Assembly (NCBI RefSeq): GCF_024139115.2
Contig: NC_085141.1
Coordinates: forward strand, 177,084,994-177,148,993
Length of the DNA stretch: 64,000 bases
Direction: 5' to 3'
Origin: Armigeres subalbatus
Taxonomy: Eukaryota > Arthropoda > Insecta > Diptera > Culicidae
Below the pieces are notes generated by a model. It ran no database searches, was not told where the DNA came from, and saw only the letters and a list, made by a program, of their open reading frames with translations. Below are positions 12,646-24,829 of this stretch, one piece after another. Positions within the stretch are counted from its first letter, which is position 1, and every line of letters starts with the position of its first letter. Made by a program: the position numbers and the translations under genes.

Positions 12646-13050
12646 ATACTTATGTTTTTCTTTTGAAATACTTATTCAGATTGCTATCAGAAATCAAGGT
12701 GGGTGTGGTCCTTGATTTTTATCTAGGATAAAAATCACAAAAGCATGAGGATTACTACTCCTGGTCACGCCCATCTTCACCGTAACTTGGAAGGGGAAGG
12801 GAGTTTTGATGTAGTACTTACTTAACGAGAGGCCCCCGACTCAGCGATACCCTCATAAGTACTACGGAGTTGAATATTGGGGAAGGTATTCGTTGTATCA
12901 GGATATGCCTGTAGCTGACAATGTGACCGTGATAGATCTTACATTGTAACACATCACGCAACGGTGTCTACCCAGCGTTACGTTAATAACTTATTCAGAT
13001 TACGCCATTTATTAGGATAATTATTGTGTCAAATATTAGAAAGAATAACA
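12646..13050. other. Intergenic, decayed repeats
   Basis: Includes a short hairpin around 12713-12738 (GATTTTTATC against GATAAAAATC) and a block at 12930-12985 diverged from 4980-5045. No gene. Confidence 0.4.
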
Positions 13051-13059
13051 GGATTGGGG

Positions 13060-13357
13060 GGGCTCCTCAGCCGTGCGGTGCGGTAAGACGCGCGGCTTCA
13101 AAGCAATACCATGCTGAGGGTGGCTGGGTTTGATTCCCGGTGCCGGTCTAGGCAATTTTCGGAATGGAAATTGTATCGTTCCCTTGGTATAAAAGTATCA
13201 TCGTGTTAGCCTCATAATGTACGAATGCAAAAAAAAAATGGTAACCTGGCTTAGAAACATCGCAGTTAATAACTGTGGAAGTGCTTAATGAACACTAAGC
13301 TGCGAGGCGGCTCTGTCCCAGTGCGGGGATGTAATGCCAATAAAGAAGAAGAAGGAT
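13060..13357 (+). mobile_element. Feilai-like tRNA-derived SINE
   Basis: Starts GGCTCCTCAGCCGTGCGGT; a tRNA-like head includes GTAAGACGCGCGGCTTC and a B box GGTTTGATTCCC. The body runs through AAAAGTATCATCGTGTTAGC and GGCGGCTCTGTCCCAGTG to a GAAGAAGAAG tail. AGGATTGGG flanks both sides (13051-13059, 13358-13366). Two closely related copies lie inside the 44-51 kb nest. The Feilai name rests on general resemblance to that abundant Aedes family. Confidence 0.8.
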
Positions 13358-13366
13358 AGGATTGGG

Positions 13367-13985
13367 ATCAAGTTACTCTTTGTCATGATATTTGTTATCA
13401 AAAATGGAGTGATATGTATTATAGGCTATAAGATATTTTTTTAAATAAATGAAAGGAAAAACTTGTAACTCGGAAATTAAAGAATAAGTTCCAACATTTT
13501 GATCCAATATTCTAATATTGAATGGGAACGTTCAAACTTCTTAATAATAGATTCAAGATTTTAATTTAATGAAAAAAAAACAGAATAAAGAAAACAAAAT
13601 TCTAGAAATTTAAAATGTAAAGCCGATTGAATTACGAATCAGTTGTTTTGATTGCCCACAGTGTGTCTAAATCTATTTTAGAAAACAAAATAATGATTTC
13701 GATCGGAATTGGGGCTTCGGGTTAAATCTGTGTTTAAATTAGTTGTTTTATAGTTTTGTGGATTTTTAGAAAAGCAATCTCAATAAATATGATAAGGTTA
13801 TACACTGGCATGCAATGTCAATTGAATTTGTCAAGAGCTTACGAAAGTTTTGCGTCAAAAAAACGACAGTCTAGCAACTAAGAAAAGAACCATTGTAATA
13901 AGGTTCTAATATGGTATTACCATTTTGATTAAATGCCGGTTTGCACTTACACTACATGGCCACGAGACGCACGATTTCAGTATGT
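13367..13985. other. Intergenic, nothing recognised
   Basis: AT-rich sequence with no supported gene or structured repeat. Confidence 0.4.
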
Positions 13986-13994
13986 CTGTTGATT

Positions 13995-14216
13995 GGTTGT
14001 CCAACATTTCGCGGTAAAACATTCCGCGGTAAACCATTTCGCGGTCTGTATCATTTGGTGGTAATCTGTTTCGCGGTTTATACATTTTGGCGGAATGGTA
14101 TACCGCCAAATAATATAAACCGCGAAATGTTATACTGTGATATGATACTGAACGCGAAGTGGTAGACCGCGAACTGGTACCCCTCGAAATGGTTAACCGC
14201 GAAATGTCGTACAATC
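13995..14216. mobile_element. Mini foldback element of TTTCGCGGT units
   Basis: 222 bp just upstream of the first visible polo exon. The left half repeats variants of CATTTCGCGGTAAA; the right half carries them inverted as ACCGCGAAATG. The 20-base ends (GGTTGTCCAACATTTCGCGG and GATTGTACGACATTTCGCGG in reverse) differ at three positions. Candidate 9-bp target duplication with one mismatch: CTGTTGATT (13986-13994) and CTGTTGTTT (14217-14225). Overlapping open frames on both strands are artefacts of the repeats. Confidence 0.6.
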
Positions 14217-14225
14217 CTGTTGTTT

Positions 14226-14442
14226 AAAGCATTTCGCATAACACGTTGTTGGTAATTGATTTAATATCACTAATTATCAGTTGCTTCGATATAAAACTGA
14301 ACTCCGGTTTGGCCAGAAAATAAGTTCCAAACACAAAAACAGAAGGTCCAAAAATCTTACTCTATTTTACTATAGAGCTCATGAAGCGATTTAAGTTTAT
14401 GATCAGGGAAAATATACAATTCTTTTTCATTCTCTTCTGTAG
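14226..14442 (+). other. Upstream polo intron end
   Basis: Ends in a pyrimidine-rich tract and CTTCTGTAG acceptor at 14442, so this is the 3' part of the intron that precedes the glycine-loop exon. The donor and first coding exon were not found upstream. Confidence 0.6.
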
Positions 14443-17400
14443 GGAGGATTCGCAAAATGCTACGAAATCATGGACGTTGTCACAGGAGAAGTGTATGCGG
14501 GCAAGATTGTTTCGAAGAAGCTAATGATGAAGCATAACCAGAAGGAAAAGATGACTCAGGAAATCACGATTCATAAATCGTTGAACCATCGGAACATTGT
14601 GGGCTTCCATAGCTTTTTCGACGATCCGCTCAACATATACATAGTTCTGGAATTATGCAAAAAGCGGGTAAGTTTGCTGCTACTGTTGGATTCGGTCAAA
14701 GTTTCGTTGTTCTTTGTGATTAATTCGTTCATTCACAGTCAATGATGGAACTTCATAAACGGCGGAAAATTATCACCGATTACGAGTGCCGCTACTACAT
14801 TCACCAAGTGCTTACCGGCGTGAAATATTTGCACGATAAACATATCATCCATCGTGATTTAAAACTGGGAAATCTGTTCTTGAACGATGAACTTCACGTG
14901 AAAATTGGTGATTTTGGTCTGGCCACCAAGATAGAGTTCGAAGGGGAACGAAAGAAGACCCTTTGCGGCACGCCGAACTACATTGCTCCAGAGATTCTCA
15001 ACAAGAAAGGCCACAGCTACGAGGTGGACGTTTGGTCTATAGGATGCGTGATGTACACTTTACTCGTGGGGCAGCCGCCATTCGAAACGAAAAGTCTGAA
15101 AGATACTTACACAAAGATTAGGAAATGTGATTACCGACTCCCTTCCACGATTCGTACCAATGCGGCCGAAATGATTTGCTCAATGCTCCAATCGGATCCC
15201 CACAAACGTCCCAACGTGACGTCACTGTTTGATTATGAATTTATGTGCTGCGCTCACATTCCCAATTCGCTCCCGATCTCTTGTCTCACGATGGCTCCTC
15301 GTGCTGACCAGTTGGAGAACGCCGATCGCATGGGTAGGAAACCACTTTCAGAAGTTAACGGTAGGCATATGGGGGATCAACCAGATTTGCATAAATTGTG
15401 TCCAAGTTTAAGAGAAAGTATGCATAATAAAAAATCAAAAATTATGGTAGCATTGGCAATGCCTTTCCTTGAAGTCCTCCAGTAACAATATGTTTACGAT
15501 ACTTTTTAGAAAAGTATTGTCAATATTTCGGGCTTACAATGCATATTTTACATAAACTTACATTTAGGACTAAATCAGTGCATTGAGGTCACGTAACGTG
15601 ATTAAAAACGTATAACGTCCTTTTTTCAGATGACACCCGCTTAGAATCGTCCTTCCTCAAAAACAACCTTCACGATGCCATCACGGCTTCGGGCACCATG
15701 TCTCGACACAACGAAGGCTATCGGACTGACATCGATAATCTATACAAGCAATTAAGCAACCTGATCGCATCCAAGCCTCCGAAACTGGTAGCAAATCTAG
15801 ACGATGAAAACACCGATCCGGCAGTGCAGCCACTCTTCTGGGTCTCAAAATGGGTTGACTACAGCGACAAGTACGGCTTCGGCTATCAGCTCTGTGATGA
15901 GGGCATGGGAGTCATGTTCAATGACACAACAAAGTTGATCATGCTCGCCAACGGACTGTGAGTTTAAATCCAAAAGCGGATCTGATTTGCGCTCTGTTCT
16001 AAACTCGTTACTCATTTCTTTTTTACAGCAATGTACACTTTATCGACAAGGAAGGCGTCGAGACGTACATGGATATTCACAGCTATCCATCTCAGATGGA
16101 GAAAAAGATGAAGTTATTGTCGTACTTCAAGCGGTACATGACAGAACATCTGGTGAAGGCCGGTGCGGGAGCAGTTAACATAGAGAGTGATCAAATTTCC
16201 CGTATTCCCCATCTGCACACGTGGTTCCGCACAATGTGCGCGGTCGTGATGCATTTGACCAATGGAACCGTGCAGGTATGTATGCGTTTGTTATGAAGAG
16301 CCTCATAACACAAAGTACAGTCTTTTGTCAGTAGAAAATAAAATTTAAAAAAATCTGTCTCGTACAGTATGACCCACAAAAATGCAAAAGTTTTTAAAGC
16401 TAATGTTTATGTATTTTATACATCGCAGGCATCTCTCACGAACAGAATGAATTTGAACCCTTCTATTGAACACAAATTTTCATGCTTGTTGCGCGCTTGC
16501 GAAATCTTTCGGTTCTATTTTTCATTGCCTTTGACTGCTTCCTTCTATTTTGAGCTAAGTTCGTGCCAGTTCACCGATAACGGCCAATGAACTAGTATCT
16601 CACAGGGATAAAGCCTTCATGCCTCTCAAACGGAGGCTTCTGAACTTTTATATTTTAGATTTTATTTACTCCATTATTGCTGTTCTTGCACAGGGAACCA
16701 ACAGATGTTTGCTTGGGACTAACACACATCTTCAATGTACAAGTACTGGTGATCTCATTTGCTAGGTCATACTGACGCCTACCACGTCAGAATGCAAGTC
16801 AATGGGAAGGGGGAGGAAATGATGATGCAATCACTCGCCCACTACAAGCCGAATATACCTCTGCACTTGCCACGAGTTCATGCGGAATTCGTAGGAATTT
16901 TTGGGTTAGGTTCGAGAGGCAGAGGTCCGTCTTAGTTAACGAGCTGCCAATGTGATAGATAGGAGAAAGCAACTGATGGAATTTCTAATTGGATGTAGGA
17001 AACGAGCTTTATAGCTCATTTCCAATTCTAGCAGATTACTGCTACAATATTCAAGTTGAAGGTATAGGAATAGAAATGGAAACAGTATGGAAGTGCATTT
17101 CCAGTTCTAGCGATTGCTAGAACATGAGAAATATAGAGGAAGATACAAAGTAGGAGAATGGAACGGACCTGGGATTGAACCCTCGACCTCCTGCGTATCA
17201 GGCAGAAGCAGTAGCTATATAAGGCAGAAGCAGTAGCCATATGACAACCAAGCCCGCTCAAATCCAGTGGCAATAATGTAGAACCAAATTATTCTTTTTA
17301 CAAAGGCATAATCTCTGCATTATAACGAATACACAATGCTCAAAAACGGTACTGACCCATCTTGCCCACCTTGACCACTTACCCCACCTCACCCTACACG

Positions 17401-18176
17401 CAGAGAAATGATTTTTAAACTCAATGATATTATGTATAAAAACAACAAAATAATTATTGTTCCCGGCTAATAATTTTATTTGTTGAATTCAACAATAAAT
17501 CAGATTTGATTAGACGAAATTCAATCGAAAGCATTCAAAATAAAAATTGTTGAATTTACAATATATTTTTTGTTTGTAAAAAAAAAATTTAAACCAAAAA
17601 GTAATGTTTTTGTTTTCAACAATATTTTTCTTAAATTAAAAAAAAAAAAATATTGTTATCAAAAATTCATTTTTAATGTTATATAAAATTTCTTGTGATT
17701 ATCATTTATTTTATTTTTGGTTAGGCTTCGTGTGAAACATATAACCACAATGATTATATTTGTATTTTTTTCAAATACTTACTCCAGAAACTAGTTACAC
17801 TGGATTGCAGTAGAAACAACAATCAAAATTTTTGAATTAAATATATTTCAGTTTTAATTTTAAAAATAAAATATTTGGGTTTAAAAAATATTTCAATAAT
17901 TTTATTTTTTAGTTCAAAAAGGTAGATTTTCTCTGCGTGTACATATACAAATCAATCTGACAAATGTTAATTTTCTCCGAACAGCTCAACTTCTCCGATC
18001 ATCAAAAGATCATCCTGTGCCCACTGATGCGAGCCGTGACGCTGATGGACAACAACAAGAATTTCCGGACGTACCGCTTTTCCACGATCCAGGAGCAGGG
18101 CTGTTCGAGCGATCTGTACCAGAAAATCCGATACGCCCACGAGAAGCTCAAGAAACTGCTGGAGAAGCTGGCGTGA
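14443..18176 (+). CDS. polo: Polo kinase (PLK1-type), 5' partial, five visible exons
   Basis: Mitotic serine/threonine kinase that binds primed phosphosites through its polo-box domain at centrosomes, kinetochores and the midbody. I read the exons as 14443-14667, 14739-15360, 15630-15957, 16029-16275 and 17985-18176, all with GT-AG borders and matching phases, giving 537 residues. The first visible exon opens at the glycine loop (GGFAKCYE). Then follow the hinge LELCKKR, catalytic [11 protein letters not shown] in GDFGLAT and the activation-loop threonine in [10 protein letters not shown]. Polo box 1 begins [13 protein letters not shown], with the phosphopeptide-binding tryptophan. Polo box 2 keeps the His and Lys of DHQKIIL, which contact phosphate in PLK1. 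About 35-40 N-terminal residues and the start codon lie in an upstream exon I could not find. With them the length would be about 575, normal for Polo. The 1.7-kb last intron holds a SINE and a MITE. The kinase and PBD signatures make another PLK unlikely. Confidence 0.95.
16679..17258 (-). mobile_element. tRNA-derived SINE, family B, in last polo intron
   Basis: Antisense copy of the 5796-6410 SINE inside the 1.7-kb polo intron. The tRNA-like head is at the right end (B box in reverse near 17172). Part of the head is duplicated: GGCAGAAGCAGTAGC occurs twice, at about 17200 and 17223. It does not touch the splice sites at 16276 and 17984. Confidence 0.8.
17397..17939. mobile_element. TA-flanked MITE in last polo intron
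   Basis: A 543-bp AT-rich element bounded by TA dinucleotides (17395-17396, 17940-17941). The ends are CACGCAGAGAAA on the left and CACGCAGAGAAAATC read in reverse on the right. TA duplication suggests a Tc1/mariner-type MITE. The interior has many AACAATA / TATTGTT and AATTTTT variants. It ends 45 bases before the last polo exon and leaves the acceptor intact. Confidence 0.7.
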
Positions 18177-19002
18177 GACAACTGAATCACATTCCCACTG
18201 ATAGTAGTACACTAGCGGAACTTACTTGCCGTCTGTATTTTCTTGTTGACAAAGCAATTCATAGAAACATGTGTGGATTGGTTGACTTCGCGAGCTACAA
18301 GTTTGTTTCCCTTTTTTAAATGGACGACATTATTTTTAGTATCTTGTTTCTTTGTATAAGGTAAGGTTATTTACGTTTCCTTAGAAATATACGAATCGAT
18401 TCAAAGTAAGCAGCACGTAAACAAGCACTACTTAAAACATGCAATTTTGTTTTATTGAGGGCGATCAAAGTTTCCAGTATTCGAAAGTGAAGATCATTTA
18501 TATTAAATCTGGAGAAGTCTGTGCCTTAAATTTATAACGGCATCGGTTAGAGAAGATACTAACCCGCGATTAGCTAAACGATCGAATACTTAGAAACCTA
18601 GCAAAGAAGCAGCGTACATTGCTATGTAGTAGGTACAAACAATTTCGATGTGAAGGGAAGCGAAAGTCTCCATATGAAGTGAACTCTGAGTACAGAGCAA
18701 ATTGCTACGGTTAGAATCTTCAGGCCGATAATTTTAATGTTGTAGATATAATAGAATAAACAAGCGTTTTAAGGATACTCGATATAGCTTTTTCTTTAAT
18801 TCCTGCCTTATAGAATTGTGTTGGTGGTATAATAGGGACTTGTGAGCGTTGTGAAATCTTTTCGATTCTTCTGTTTGCCAAATTTTGGGGTGACTTGCAA
18901 CACACAAGTGTTCCACAAGTTTATGTTTTTTACAATACAAATAAACCTAAATATTAATTTAGTCTACATTGTTTTTGTTATGCCTGGTTGGTAATTAGAT
19001 AA
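18177..19002. other. polo 3' UTR and intergenic
   Basis: No repeat structure recognised; the first 600 bases probably include the polo 3' UTR. The small open frames on the minus strand at 18720-18940 have no family features. Confidence 0.45.
18754..18759 (+). promoter_or_regulatory. Possible polyadenylation signal for polo
   Basis: An AATAAA hexamer about 580 bases after the polo stop codon. The intervening sequence is AT-rich and has no coding potential, which fits a 3' UTR. A second AATAAA lies near 18940. Cleavage sites cannot be seen, so the choice between them is inference. Confidence 0.35.
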
Positions 19003-19010
19003 AAATTAAC

Positions 19011-19627
19011 CAGAGCGTTAATGAATAAAGCTTCCAGTGAATAATTGAATTTGTTATGATTGAATCATTCAACTCTATGATTAAAGATTATGATTAATGA
19101 TTAATTCATTTTCGACAATGATTAATGATTATGATTAACGATTAAATTAATTTTTGACAATGATTAACGATTATGATTAATGAATAAAACGTTTGGAATA
19201 TGATTAACGATTACCGATCGTGATTAAATGTTGACACAATATGTGTATGATTAATGATTAACGATCGATATGATTAATGATTAATGATTATGAATAATCA
19301 AATTAAATGATTTGCAAAGTGATCAATGATCAAGTAACCTATCTACCAAATTGTGTCATTAAAAGGTATAAAAATTGTATGATTATGATTAAAGATCAAT
19401 GAATAAAAGCGATGTATGCAATGATTGAAATTGATGATTAATGAATAAACTGAAAACAATCTCGAATACGATTAGTGATTAATGATTAAATGTAAAAATC
19501 TATGATTAACGATTAGTGATTAATGATTGAATTGTATTTTTTGTATGATTATGATTAATGAATAATGATTAAATAACCCATTATTCATTAATCATGATTA
19601 AATCTATGATTAATCACTAATGCTCTG
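19011..19627. mobile_element. hAT-type MITE made of iterated GATTAATGATTA motif
   Basis: 617 bp with exact 8-bp flanking duplication AAATTAAC (19003-19010 and 19628-19635). The ends are CAGAGCGTTAATGAAT and, in reverse, CAGAGCATTAGTGATT. Nearly the whole interior is variants of TGATTAATGATTA, TGATTATGATTAA and inverted forms. The 8-bp duplication and CAG-beginning ends fit the hAT superfamily. No transposase. Confidence 0.8.
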
Positions 19628-19635
19628 AAATTAAC

Positions 19636-22530
19636 TCACTGTCGTTTTATTTTCAATTTTTTAATGCCACTGTTTCGTCTTGAAAGCAGGGGGAGAAGGC
19701 GGAGCACTGAAGTCCTACCACGACATGTGCGACATCTGGATTTGGTTCCAAAATACAACAGTGTTAATTCTCTTCCACCTTTTTGTTATGGCGAGACAAT
19801 TTTTATGCACACTTTTGCTTTGTTCGCCAGTGACAGGCATACGGGGCCCTTGATTGAAAGTCGAACGTCGTAAAGCGTAAGCCCGTGTTAGCAAATTGAA
19901 AATAATATCATCAAAATCGATCCTCTTTACGGTTTATAATCCAAATCCGAGATTTTTGATTTTCTAGTATAAACGATTCCCTCGTGATTCTTTATGATGG
20001 GTACAACTCTGTTCTTGATATTTGTTAAGAAACACATTTATTGCTATTTTGAGTGAACGTCTCATGAACCTTTGACATCAAAATGGCTTTTAAGTCCTTT
20101 ATTCGGCGCCCTTAACTACTAGTCGCAGCGTTCTGCTTGGGTTTTGGACCGTTCACTTTATATTGTTTGATTAGAAAATCTGGTTTCCATTGATTTTAAG
20201 ACGTATATTCTTCTTATATTTTCAATATAACACATTGCCAACATGCTCTGGCTAACAAATCTAGACTGGTGCTTTAACCAACTAAGCTACGAAAGACATC
20301 CGTCGACCTTCGCAACCTAGCGGCTAATGAATGAGCTAGAGATTCCTAAATTGGATGCATAGTCAAATCACTCGCACTCCGTTTGCCAAGCCAACACTTC
20401 CACATGTGTATCGTACACGTTCACATTAGAGGAGCGTGAGTATTTAGAATGTCTGGCGGCTACACACACTCTTCACCAGCAACTTTACTGATCAAGAGAG
20501 GTTGTGTGAGCTATTTGCCAGTCGGTCGTCAAGCTCCGAACCGACCGCATTGCGTAGGCAAGAGCATGCAACTCAGGTTCAGTTCAATCAAAGTTAATTG
20601 CCTATATTCCGGGGATTAAACCACCCGACTTGGACATTAATTTACAATGTTCTGAAAACCTATATGTGAATACTGAGGGTTCGAGTCCCATCGAAAGGAA
20701 AGTGGTTACCCCCAATACATTTTTCAAATCATTATCTTCCACATAATTTACGGCGTTTCCTAGGGTGCGGTTGTTCCTTTCGAATGGGAAACGCCGCATG
20801 GAATCTTGTTCAAATGCGCTTCTGAAAACATTACAACAGCCGCGCGGTGTATCGTATTGACAGCACCCTACAATATTTTTACACAAAATTGATTACCTAC
20901 GTGGAAGGTAATCCAAGATCTAATGTTAGTGATCACATGCCTATAGTCACCACAATAAAAAATAACTATCAAAGATAGTCAGTTCAGGTTACCTTTGACC
21001 TCACGAGAAACATTGATTGGCAATAATTAGCATCGACGGTAAAAATTGGTATTGAATGAACTGATATTCTTCCACCAGTGGATGAATATCGATTCCTACT
21101 GAATTGATTCATAAAACTAGACCAACATTTGAAAAGGGCGGAACAGCCAAAATGTAAACATTGCAGTTTTACGTATGAATGCATAGAATATGGTATAAAC
21201 TAAAACTAGCCCATAATAATGAAAAAAACAATATTTTCTATCAGTAAAAGTTATTTTGCGATACTTGAAAAAATGGCGTATATCCATCCTGGTTTTATTA
21301 ACCAAACATGGTTCTTACGCTATTCTTTCAAAAGCATAGGAACTTAGCGAAATTTGCGTGAATAAGATAGTTTTTACCCTATCCTTCATATTGAGTCAAT
21401 ATTTATTGCATTTTTACTGATATGTGCTGTAATAATGAATATTTTAATAAGAAATACGAAACAAGGATTTCCTACCTTCTACTGGAGCTGTTGCTGTTAC
21501 GGCGCGTACATCAGCCTGTTGAAAGGTTTATAGTGGAAATACGCCTTTCGAAAATAATCAGATACAGGCCCGTGAGAGCACTGTACTTATAAATCTTTGT
21601 TCAATGTGTACACTGGGATAGCATAAAAGTGATTAGATACCACGTTTGCTTCTATTCAACCTTAATAATGCATAAAAATTAAATAATTAAATTAATTTTA
21701 TAAATTTCTTTATGGTTCCTTACTGGAAACCTATCAAAAGCGCATTTTTGTTATGAAACCTTAAAAAGGTATTTTAATAGCTGTTTTGCGCATATGTAAC
21801 ATGAAATTATTTGGAAACAGATCTACCTCAGTCAGGTCATGCAAAATGAAACGTTAGCATCATTCATTTCTAATGCCTTTTAGTGAGTGGATCAGTGCCT
21901 ATACCGAGTGGAGGCAAGCTTTACGGCAAATTATTTGAGAGATGTTCATTAAGAATCAGTCACCCTCAGAAGTGATTCACCATATGCTTTTTATATTAGA
22001 TTAATTTGAATGAGTGAAATCGATTGTATAACGATGTAAAACTCAAAGGTGCAGCCCAATCGTATTGTACGCAAAAGTGATGCAGAACCAAGTAGCTGTA
22101 TGTAATGGATATTATTTGTAATTTTAGTTTGTGTGTCTTTGGTACAATGATATTCTTCTCTTCTCAAAATCTCAGTATTAACCCTCGGTATCTGTGCGTT
22201 TGAATTTTCTACAGTAACTACTTCCAACAACGTAATCGATGCTTAAGGTTTACGGTTGCAAACTGAGAATTAGAACTTAACTTGTTGCACTAATTTGACC
22301 TCAAACTTATAGGTTTGGTTGATTCACCGATTTCGCCGATTGCGAAATTGTTAGAAAATTATCAATAGTAAATAATAATAAATTGATATTATTACATTGG
22401 ATATGAAGCATTGACTCTTCCTTGATCGAATGGTCCAAGAAAATAGAAAATCCATCGAGTAACGGCAGAGATATTAACGTTCAAGTCTATCATATTTTTG
22501 TGATATTTTTCGATTTTTTGCAATCGTAAA
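19636..22530. other. Intergenic, weak repeat traces
   Basis: Around 20255-20315 the minus strand has a tRNA-like A-box region (TAGCTTAGTTGGTTAAAGCA), and the plus strand near 20674 has GGGTTCGAGTCCC, so a decayed tRNA-derived repeat probably spans 20250-20700. No functional tRNA fold is evident. The rest is AT-rich with no supported gene. Confidence 0.4.
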
Positions 22531-22544
22531 AAGTACCCCAATAG

Positions 22545-22745
22545 GGACACGGCAGGTATTTCCGTCCATCGTCGTAGGGGCTAAAACCATTGAAAGCAAC
22601 GTACATTTGCTAGAACTCCACTATAGCAGAACGTTTCTCCTGAGCTTACGATTTGGTACGTATGAGTTTTACAAAAAAAAACGTCTCTTTTATTGGTTTT
22701 CGAAACTATGACGAACAGACGAAAATACCTGCCGTGTCACTATAG
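22545..22745. mobile_element. Short inverted-repeat element (MITE-like)
   Basis: Ends carry GGGACACGGCAGGTATTTCC on the left and, in reverse on the right, GTGACACGGCAGGTATTTTC. The element is about 200 bp with no coding capacity. I could not fix a target duplication. Confidence 0.5.
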
Positions 22746-24180
22746 AAAATTCAAACGGTCCCAAATCAAAACTGTGTTTCTCCTAATCTATTATGAAAAT
22801 TCCTTTGCGCGCAATTTTCGCGCGACGTCGCGTAGACGCGTCTACTCTGGCAGGCACCTAACGTGCCACGCAATTCGGGCTGTACAGAAAATACCTAAAA
22901 GTAGGCAATTTATCGGTGAAACGTTGGGCGGAACAACACAGGCATTTGGTAACAGGACTGATTTCCATGGCGTATTTCCAGTGAGACTTTGATTTTGGGC
23001 GTAGTGCAAGTAATTTCCATTTCTAAAGCCGATATACACATAGCTGCATATTTTGGCACAGCACATCGAAGAGAAAGGTGGTTTTCATCTATAATATGCA
23101 AAAAATTCAATTTATATTGAATATTCACTAAATAGGAATTGATTTACAAGCTTAAAACTTGGGAAGCAATTTTCTCGGTTTCATGTTAATGGAATTCCGC
23201 CCTTTTCAAATGTTGGTCTAGAAAAGTGCACTGCACTACATCTTTTATGAAAAGACCAGGCACTCCTGAATGGGATGATGAATGTTCATGTACTAAGGTG
23301 TATTCTGAAAAAAATCTGATGCCTTCAAGGTTTTTCGTAAACACGGAATGTCTGAGCTTTTTGAAGAGTACTTGAGGCTTGAAAGAAAGCTCAAAAATCT
23401 ACCTAAAGCTAAAAAACGTAGCTACTGGCAACGTTTTGTCGAGGGATTATCACGAGAAAACTTAATTACAACACTTTGGAGAACGGCCCGCAACATGAGA
23501 AACCGTATTTCCACGAACGAGAGTCCAGATTCCGTACCAGCAGAACCGCTATTTCGAGAATCAATCCCTGATCACGGTTCTTTGGGTGGACCATTCGAAC
23601 TATCTATGCCTCTTCTTTCACAAAACCATTCTTTTCCGGAATGCGATAACATCACATACAATCTTCTTTAAAGTCTCCCATATTTCGCAAAAAGATGATT
23701 AATTGATCTGTACAACTGTTTATGGAGTACAACATTGTGTCACCAGAATGGCAACAGGTGAAATTAATAATAGCTATTCGCGAAGTCGAAGCAAAATTCT
23801 TCACACAAACAATGACAGTTCTTTATGGGTTTTTACAGTAGAGCAACAGAGAGGAGGAGATGGCGGCCATGTTTCACTCAAACTCTGACAGATAGCAATG
23901 GGATTTCCCATAGGAGGGAAGAGCAGAATTTGCTTCGACTTCGCGAATTCAAAAGCCTGAAAATCCAGCGTCTGATCACAATTCATACCGATCGATTGCC
24001 ATGTATAACAAAATTATTGGAAACAAATATCATTTCAAGAATCGACCATTGGGTTGAACCGGTTGAACAAAATGCATTACTGTCAAATACTCAGTTTGGT
24101 TTTCTTAAAGCTAAAGCAACAAATGACTGTCTAGCGTTGCTCTCTTCAGATATACAGTTGGCCTTAGCACACAAAAAGTA

Positions 24181-24829
24181 TTTCTGTTAAATATCTTGGC
24201 TGTGCATATGCACAGCACATGTTTCGAAATGGACAAATTGATATGAAATTTGCGAAAAAGAATCCACGCGTCTTGGGGGGACTCGAACCCTCAACCTTCT
24301 ACTCTCTAGATAGGCGTGATAACCCCTACACAACAAGACCACTTAAAGGTCACGTTTGCGGAAAAGCCATCAGAATCCGAGTACCAACCTCCACCGCGGA
24401 GCTCTTTTTTTGCAAATTGAACATCTTTCGGATGCTTGATTTGTCCAATCTCCACATGTGCTTTACTGTTGTATATCCACAGTCAAGTGAGTGCACATTG
24501 TTTATTAAACGAGAGGATCGCACTCTATGTCCCCAACAACGGGCTGGGCGAAAAAGAGCTAACCACGGTGGAGGTTGGTACTCGGATTCAGATGACTTTT
24601 CCGCAAACGTGACCTTTAAGTGGTCTTGTTGTGTAGGGGTTATCACGCTTATCTAGAGAGTAGGAGGTTGAGGGTTCGAGTCTCTCCAAGACACGGGGAT
24701 TCTTTTTCGCAAATTTCATATCAATGTGTCCATTTCGAAACATATGCTGTGCATATGCACAGCCAAGATATTTAACAAAAAAAATGGTTTTCGTACGGCC
24801 GAGTTGCCGAATAATATGCAATTAATTGT
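24181..24829. mobile_element. Foldback SINE-like element with two inverted tRNA-like heads
   Basis: Flanked by ACACAAAAAGTA (24169-24180 and 24830-24841) within the LINE relic. Two arms of about 200 bp are inverted copies of each other (24187-24385 and 24575-24775). Each has GGCTGTGCATATGCACAGC, a tRNA-like A-box region (TGTGTAGGGGTTATC) and a B box (GGGTTCGAGTC). A unique middle of about 180 bp lies between. A short non-palindromic segment, AAAATGGTTTTCGTACGGCC onward, follows the right arm. The 12-bp duplication points to target-primed retrotransposition rather than cut-and-paste. Confidence 0.7.

Noticed and set aside
19011..19627. Simple microsatellite
   Set aside because: It has terminal inverted repeats and an exact 8-bp target duplication, so it is a mobile element filled with repeats.
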